DNA from: Deltaproteobacteria bacterium
GTDB taxonomy: Bacteria > Desulfobacterota > Desulfobacteria > Desulfobacterales > Desulfatirhabdiaceae
Length of the DNA stretch: 10,732 bases
Direction: 5' to 3'
Assembly (NCBI GenBank): GCA_026388755.1
Contig: JAPLJE010000281.1
Location: 6,795-17,526 of the forward strand
Shown one piece after another: positions 7,123 through 10,732 of the stretch. The notes under the pieces were generated by a model. That model searched no databases and was not told the DNA's origin. It saw only the letters and a list, made by a program, of their open reading frames with translations. Position 1 is the stretch's first letter. Every line of letters begins with the position of its first letter. The position numbers and the translations under genes are program-made.

Positions 7123-7773
7123 ATGCGCGCTGTCATTATCGCCAATGGCATTATCGGTGGCTTTCGCCCCAACATTTTCCCCGAAGATACCGTCATTGCC
7201 GTTAATGGCGGCTTGCGCCACTGCCTGGAGCTGAAACTGCGCCCCCATACCCTCATCGGGGATATGGATTCTCTGTCCCCTGAAGAAATCGATGCCGTCA
7301 CCCGGTTCGGAATCCCGATTTCCCGTTATCCGGCACGTAAAGACCACACCGATATGGAACTGGCCCTGCATGCTGCCAGAAGTCTGGGCGCAGAAGACAT
7401 CGTGTTGCTGGGCGCCCTGGGCGCCAGATGGGACATGAGCATCGCCAATATCATGCTGCTGGCCGCACCGGAACTTGCCGGATGCCGGGTTCGAATTCTG
7501 GATGGCATGCAGGAAATTTCTCTGGTCCATGGAGGGGAAACGCTGCGATTTGTGGGCAATATCGGCGACCTGCTTTCCCTGATTCCGTTGAGAGCGGACG
7601 CCCACAATATCAGCGTTACCGGCCTGGAGTATCTACTGCGTGGTGAAACCCTTCATTTCAGCGCAACCCGGGGGATCAGCAATGTATTTTGCGATCGGAC
7701 GGCGACCGTGTCCCTGGAAGAAGGGCTTTTGCTCTGCGTGATTCAGCATTTTGCCGATGTGCCTTATCTTTAG
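7123..7773 (+). CDS. Thiamine pyrophosphokinase-like protein
   Basis: A 216-residue protein resembling thiamine diphosphokinase, which transfers pyrophosphate from ATP to thiamine to make the cofactor thiamine diphosphate. Family landmarks: NGG at 28-30, GDMDS (46-50) with metal/ATP-binding aspartates, KDHTDMELAL (73-82), GALGARWDMSIAN (97-109) in place of the usual G-x-x-G-G-R-x-D-H-x-x-A-N, and RGISN (183-187) in the C-terminal beta-sandwich that forms the thiamine pocket. Length matches the family (about 210-220). The His after the conserved Asp is replaced by Met (D104-M105), so activity or substrate preference may differ. It is the last gene of the operon starting at 5759 and converges on the transporter gene. 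thiN would be the symbol if the activity were confirmed. Confidence 0.85.
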   Translation: MRAVIIANGIIGGFRPNIFPEDTVIAVNGGLRHCLELKLRPHTLIGDMDSLSPEEIDAVTRFGIPISRYPARKDHTDMELALHAARSLGAEDIVLLGALGARWDMSIANIMLLAAPELAGCRVRILDGMQEISLVHGGETLRFVGNIGDLLSLIPLRADAHNISVTGLEYLLRGETLHFSATRGISNVFCDRTATVSLEEGLLLCVIQHFADVPYL

Positions 7774-7806
7774 CCGTTCACAGCCACCATTTTGGGGCGT
7801 TGCGGC

Positions 7807-8736
7807 CTAAATCATCCCCGAAAGTTTGAGCCAGAGAGAGAATGTAATCGCTGAAAGCAGGGTGCTTACCGAAACCGTGGCTGCAGCAAAGTCCATATCT
7901 CCATCAATTTCATGCGCCATCACCACGGCAATGGTCGCAGTCGGCGTGGCCAGAAGGATCAGCCCCGGCAGATAGTCCTGGGGAGAGAGCCCCAGAAACC
8001 GGAAACCAACAAACCCCAGGCCTGGCAGGATAATCAGCTTTACGACGCTCGCAGACAGGACCGATCCGATTCGGAACCGAACCAGGTCAAATGACAATGA
8101 TGCCCCGATAATCAGCAAGGCCATGGGAAGCGCCAGCCCACCGATGATTTCCAGCGTCTGGTCCATAACCTTTGGAATGGGAATCCCCAAAAGGGACACC
8201 AGAATCCCGGCTATGGAAGCCAGAATAACGGGATTACCCAGTATTTTTACAAAGACAATGCTTGTCTTTCCCTTGATTGCTGCATTGTCCGAGTAGTATT
8301 GCAGGATGAATATGGCCAGAAGATTCTGAAGAATCATTACGAATCCCGCAATAATGCTGGCCCGGGCCAGGCCCTCGTTTCCCAGCGCATAAAAGGCGAT
8401 AGCCAGCGCAATGTATCCGATATTGCCATGAAATGTACTTTGAACGAATGTTCCCCGCTGTCCCGTCCGCACCACACGAATAAAACCGGCCGCAAAACAG
8501 GCCAGACCGAACACGACCAGAACGGCCATCATCGAGGTCAGAACCACACGGATGTCAAACTGGGTTGAGAGGGTGGTACTGGCAATGGATCGGAAGATCA
8601 TGGCCGGAATTGCCAGATAAAAGACCAGCCGGTTACCGGGGCCTAAAAACTCTTGGGGAATGAACCCCCTTTGATGAAATGCCCAGCCCATCAGAATGAC
8701 AAAAAAAATGGGAAGGATCGTGGAAAGAATCGTCAT
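7807..8736 (-). CDS. AEC (auxin efflux carrier) family membrane transporter
   Basis: A 309-residue, very hydrophobic inner-membrane protein with about ten predicted transmembrane segments arranged as two halves around residue 150-165, the typical layout and length of bacterial AEC family permeases (MleP/MdcF-like). The N-terminal start, with PIFFVILMGWAFHQRGFI followed by a strand reading LVFYLAIPAMIFRS, and the C-terminal half with GGLALPMALLIIGASL, are characteristic. Bacterial members move small organic anions such as malate or malonate, or amino-acid-related compounds; substrate cannot be predicted here. No strong ribosome binding site is seen before the ATG at 8736. The gene is divergent from cysK across 134 bases, so shared regulation is possible, which would make a sulfur amino acid or O-acetylserine link conceivable but unproven. 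Confidence 0.88.
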   Translation of the reverse strand: MTILSTILPIFFVILMGWAFHQRGFIPQEFLGPGNRLVFYLAIPAMIFRSIASTTLSTQFDIRVVLTSMMAVLVVFGLACFAAGFIRVVRTGQRGTFVQSTFHGNIGYIALAIAFYALGNEGLARASIIAGFVMILQNLLAIFILQYYSDNAAIKGKTSIVFVKILGNPVILASIAGILVSLLGIPIPKVMDQTLEIIGGLALPMALLIIGASLSFDLVRFRIGSVLSASVVKLIILPGLGFVGFRFLGLSPQDYLPGLILLATPTATIAVVMAHEIDGDMDFAAATVSVSTLLSAITFSLWLKLSGMI

Positions 8737-8767
8737 GTCCGGCTGATGATGAGAAGTTTATTTGCCA

Positions 8768-8778
8768 TGCTCAGTATA
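8768..8778 (+). repeat. Direct repeat copy 1 (TGCTCAGTATA)
   Basis: This 11-base element recurs at 8843-8853 as TGCTGAGTATA, with one mismatch and the same orientation. The two copies lie on either side of the candidate cysK promoter, 75 bases apart start to start, or about seven helical turns. They could be regulator half-sites or chance similarity. Confidence 0.3.
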
Positions 8779-8780
8779 AA

Positions 8781-8809
8781 TTGACTTTTTTTCAAGTTAA
8801 TCATAAAAA
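8781..8809 (+). promoter_or_regulatory. Candidate sigma-70-type promoter for cysK
   Basis: TTGACT (8781-8786, 5 of 6 to the -35 consensus) is followed after 17 bases by TAAAAA (8804-8809, 4 of 6 to the -10 consensus) in an AT-rich stretch. It would give a leader of about 55 bases before the ATG at 8871. Low base complexity here makes chance matches more likely, so this is a moderate-confidence call. Confidence 0.4.
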
Positions 8810-8842
8810 TACTACAACATAAATTCAGATTAATATCAACCG

Positions 8843-8853
8843 TGCTGAGTATA
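8843..8853 (+). repeat. Direct repeat copy 2 (TGCTGAGTATA)
   Basis: Second copy of the element at 8768-8778, lying 17 bases before the cysK start codon. Its position between promoter and ribosome binding site would suit repressor binding, but no regulator gene is adjacent. Confidence 0.3.
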
Positions 8854-8860
8854 TCGAATT

Positions 8861-8864
8861 GGAG
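8861..8864 (+). promoter_or_regulatory. Ribosome binding site that decides the cysK start
   Basis: GGAG lies 6 bases upstream of ATG 8871, ideal spacing. The in-frame TTG at 8859 overlaps this site and so is very unlikely to be the true start. Confidence 0.75.
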
Positions 8865-8870
8865 CAACAT

Positions 8871-9794
8871 ATGAAAATATTTCAATGTGTGGATCGAACC
8901 ATCGGCTTAACGCCCCTTGTCCGCCTCAACCGCATCTGCGAGGGCATTGCTGCAGAAATTATTGCCAAACTGGAATTTTTCAATCCACTCGGCAGCGTCA
9001 AAGACCGTATTGCGGCCAGCATGATCGAAGCTGCTGAAAAAGGAGGGCTGATTCTGCCGGATACTCGTATTGTGGAGCCGACCAGTGGCAATACCGGCAT
9101 TGCCCTGGCCTTTATCTGTGCGGCAAAAGGATATCGCCTTTCCCTGACCATGCCCGAGACCATGAGCATCGAGCGTAAAAAGCTTCTGAAACATCTTGGG
9201 GCAGAGCTGATCCTGACCCCGGGTGCAAAAGGCATGAAAGGGGCGATTGAAACCGCTCTGGACATTGTTGCGGGTGACAGCCACGCCTATATGCCCAATC
9301 AGTTCGAGAATCCGGCCAACCCCAAAGCCCATCGTGAAACAACAGGCCCTGAGATCTGGAACGATACGGACGGACTTGCAGACATCCTGGTGGCAGGTGT
9401 GGGAACCGGCGGCACCCTTACCGGCATTTCTCAGTTCATCAAACCCCGAAATCCTCTTTTCCGCTCCATTGCCGTTGAGCCTGCGGACTCTCCGGTACTG
9501 GCCGGAGGAAAGCCGGGGCCGCATAAAATTCAGGGTATCGGCGCTGGGTTCATTCCCGGTGTTCTGGACCGCGCGCTTATAGACGAGGTGATTCCGGTAA
9601 CCAATGACCAGGCATTTGAAACTGCCCGAAACCTTGCACGGCTGGAAGGAATCCTCTGCGGCATTTCATCCGGCGCCGCTGTCTGGGCTGCCTTGGAAGT
9701 GGCCAAACGTAAAGATTCGGAAGGCAAAAGAATCGTTGTCATTCTTGCCAGCACCGGCGAACGCTATATCAGCACTGATTTGTTTCAGGCTTGA
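8871..9794 (+). CDS. cysK: Cysteine synthase A (O-acetylserine sulfhydrylase)
   Basis: A 307-residue PLP-dependent enzyme that makes cysteine from O-acetylserine and sulfide in the cytoplasm. With the start at ATG 8871, the PLP-binding lysine is K44 in NPLGSVKDR, the substrate-binding loop TSGNTG is at 71-76, the phosphate-binding glycine loop GVGTGGT at 176-182, and the CysK-type segment [11 protein letters not shown] at about 219-229; GISSGAA (264-270) carries the serine near the pyridine nitrogen. Length and all motifs match CysK rather than CysM or cystathionine beta-synthase. The start was moved from an in-frame TTG at 8859 because that codon overlaps the ribosome binding site. It is divergent from the AEC transporter gene and is followed 66 bases later, on the same strand, by the KaiC-like/HTH gene. 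Confidence 0.95.
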   Translation: MKIFQCVDRTIGLTPLVRLNRICEGIAAEIIAKLEFFNPLGSVKDRIAASMIEAAEKGGLILPDTRIVEPTSGNTGIALAFICAAKGYRLSLTMPETMSIERKKLLKHLGAELILTPGAKGMKGAIETALDIVAGDSHAYMPNQFENPANPKAHRETTGPEIWNDTDGLADILVAGVGTGGTLTGISQFIKPRNPLFRSIAVEPADSPVLAGGKPGPHKIQGIGAGFIPGVLDRALIDEVIPVTNDQAFETARNLARLEGILCGISSGAAVWAALEVAKRKDSEGKRIVVILASTGERYISTDLFQA

Positions 9795-9860
9795 ACCACA
9801 GCATCGCCATCAACAAAAAGCTGCTGTCCCTGACGGATCATTAGACAAACGAGGTGTAAC

Positions 9861-10732
9861 ATGATGGAAGATTTGCCTGCTCCAGACGATTCCGCAGCCG
9901 TATCCACGGGGATTCGGTATCTGGATGAACTGCTGGGCGGGCTTTTTATCGGCGACAATGTGATCTGGTATGACGATGCCGGAAGCCTTGCCGGCGCATT
10001 CTGCCACAATTTTCTGCAGTCGTCCCAGAACCTGAAAAAGGACTTGATCTACGTCAGTTTTGATCGCTCCCCCAAGAACCTTCTCGACAAACTGGGGGCC
10101 CTGGCAGCCAGCGATCGGCTGATTCTAATCGACTGTTTTACCTATGGCAAGGGGGCGGGCTCGACTGTTTTTTTGAAATTTTACGAGGATCAGGCCGCAC
10201 CATGGCCGTGTCAGATTGTATGCGTGGAGGATCCCAAAAATACGCACAATGTGATGGAGATTTTTTACAATGTCCATGCCAGGCTGAAAGGTGATGTCCG
10301 GTTCATCTTTGAAAGCCTGACAGGCATGCAGGAATTGTGGCAGGGCGAAGATCAGATTCTGAATTTTTACGCTCACTCCTGCCCCAGGCTTTATGAGCTG
10401 AATACGGTGGCTTACTGGCTGATTGAAAAACGCGCGCATTCCTCCCGGCTGAGGGCTCAGATCAACCAGATCGCACAAGTGGTGATCGATCTTTCTGTGA
10501 AACGCGGCAAAACCGCATTGACCCTGATAAAGGCTGAAAAACGGCACCTTCCCTCGCCAAACACCCCCTATGACTACTGGGCAAAGGACATGCAGGTTTC
10601 CTTTGAGGCGGAATCGCATCCGATCAGCCGAATCGACGTGGGAAGCCGGCTGAAGGAATTGCGCACCCGGCAGGGCATGTCTCAGAGCGATCTGGCAAGA
10701 CAGGTCGGCGTCACGGCCAGCACCATCTCCCA
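9861..10732 (+). CDS. KaiC/RAD55-like domain fused to XRE-type helix-turn-helix (3' end outside window)
   Basis: An open frame of at least 290 codons running off the right edge. It begins with two ATG codons (9861 and 9864); GAGGTG at 9851-9856 suits either, with better spacing to the second. Residues about 15-185 resemble the RecA/KaiC/RAD55 fold: STGIRYLDELLGG at 15-27 matches the family's entry motif, and LILIDCF at 87-93 resembles a Walker B strand. The Walker A position reads YDDAGSLAGAF (about 37-47) instead of GPPGSGKT, so the usual phosphate-binding Lys-Thr/Ser is absent and ATP hydrolysis is doubtful. After a helical linker (about 195-225), residues 261 onward are an HTH_3 (XRE) domain (GSRLKELRTRQGMSQSDLAR). 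The part beyond the window may hold a further domain; a cupin is common after such HTH domains, but that is a guess. The likely role is DNA-binding regulation by a pseudo-ATPase sensor. Confidence 0.8.
   Translation, partial: MMEDLPAPDDSAAVSTGIRYLDELLGGLFIGDNVIWYDDAGSLAGAFCHNFLQSSQNLKKDLIYVSFDRSPKNLLDKLGALAASDRLILIDCFTYGKGAGSTVFLKFYEDQAAPWPCQIVCVEDPKNTHNVMEIFYNVHARLKGDVRFIFESLTGMQELWQGEDQILNFYAHSCPRLYELNTVAYWLIEKRAHSSRLRAQINQIAQVVIDLSVKRGKTALTLIKAEKRHLPSPNTPYDYWAKDMQVSFEAESHPISRIDVGSRLKELRTRQGMSQSDLARQVGVTASTIS

Noticed and set aside
8859..8870. TTG start giving a cysK product four residues longer
   Set aside because: The TTG overlaps the GGAG ribosome binding site that serves ATG 8871 at ideal spacing.
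8907..9524. 205-codon open frame on the - strand
   Set aside because: It is a shadow of cysK, whose motifs are complete on the + strand.
9795..9860. Possible terminator between cysK and the KaiC-like gene (ACAGCA pairing with TGCTGT)
   Set aside because: The arms are only 6 bases with an 18-base loop and no T-run follows.

Overview
The window looks like a chromosomal segment of an anaerobic, respiring, Gram-negative bacterium of the Desulfobacterota (Desulfobacterales-like). The reasons are a high density of two-component signalling genes, a sensor kinase with c-type haem motifs in its periplasmic domain, and a gene best read as a selenoprotein. Base composition is moderate. This lineage call is inference from gene content; no rRNA or marker gene is present.

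Left part (3-5488): two signalling units point at each other. On the + strand are the C-terminal end of a histidine kinase and, 3 bases later, an NtrC-type sigma-54 activator. On the - strand a large membrane haem/PAS histidine kinase (3212-5488) is followed by a soluble protein with a receiver domain in front of a kinase core (2003-3142). The two units converge with 23 bases between stop codons. The - strand pair probably forms a relay from a periplasmic redox or gas signal.

Middle (5489-7773): a good sigma-70-type promoter (5661-5689) precedes a three-gene + strand operon. The first gene (5759-6484) is the main find. It encodes a secreted DUF1573-type protein whose frame is interrupted once, by a TGA exactly where the family's conserved Gly-Cys-Gly-Cys-Thr-like motif has its first cysteine. 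The frame then continues for 166 codons with no other stop. A hairpin starts a few bases after the TGA, at the position of a bacterial SECIS element, although its loop lacks the usual G. I read it as a 241-residue selenoprotein with Sec75 in a Sec-Gly-Cys motif; standard gene calling would split it into two fragments. It is followed by a HAD phosphatase and a thiamine pyrophosphokinase-like protein.

Right part (7774-10732): an AEC-family membrane transporter on the - strand is divergent from a cysteine synthase gene (cysK, start best placed at 8871). A shared 134-base intergenic region holds a promoter candidate flanked by an 11-base direct repeat with one mismatch. The window ends inside an open + strand gene (from 9861) that fuses a KaiC/RAD55-like domain with a degenerate Walker A loop to an XRE-type helix-turn-helix.

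No rRNA, tRNA, CRISPR array, insertion sequence or convincing intrinsic terminator was seen.
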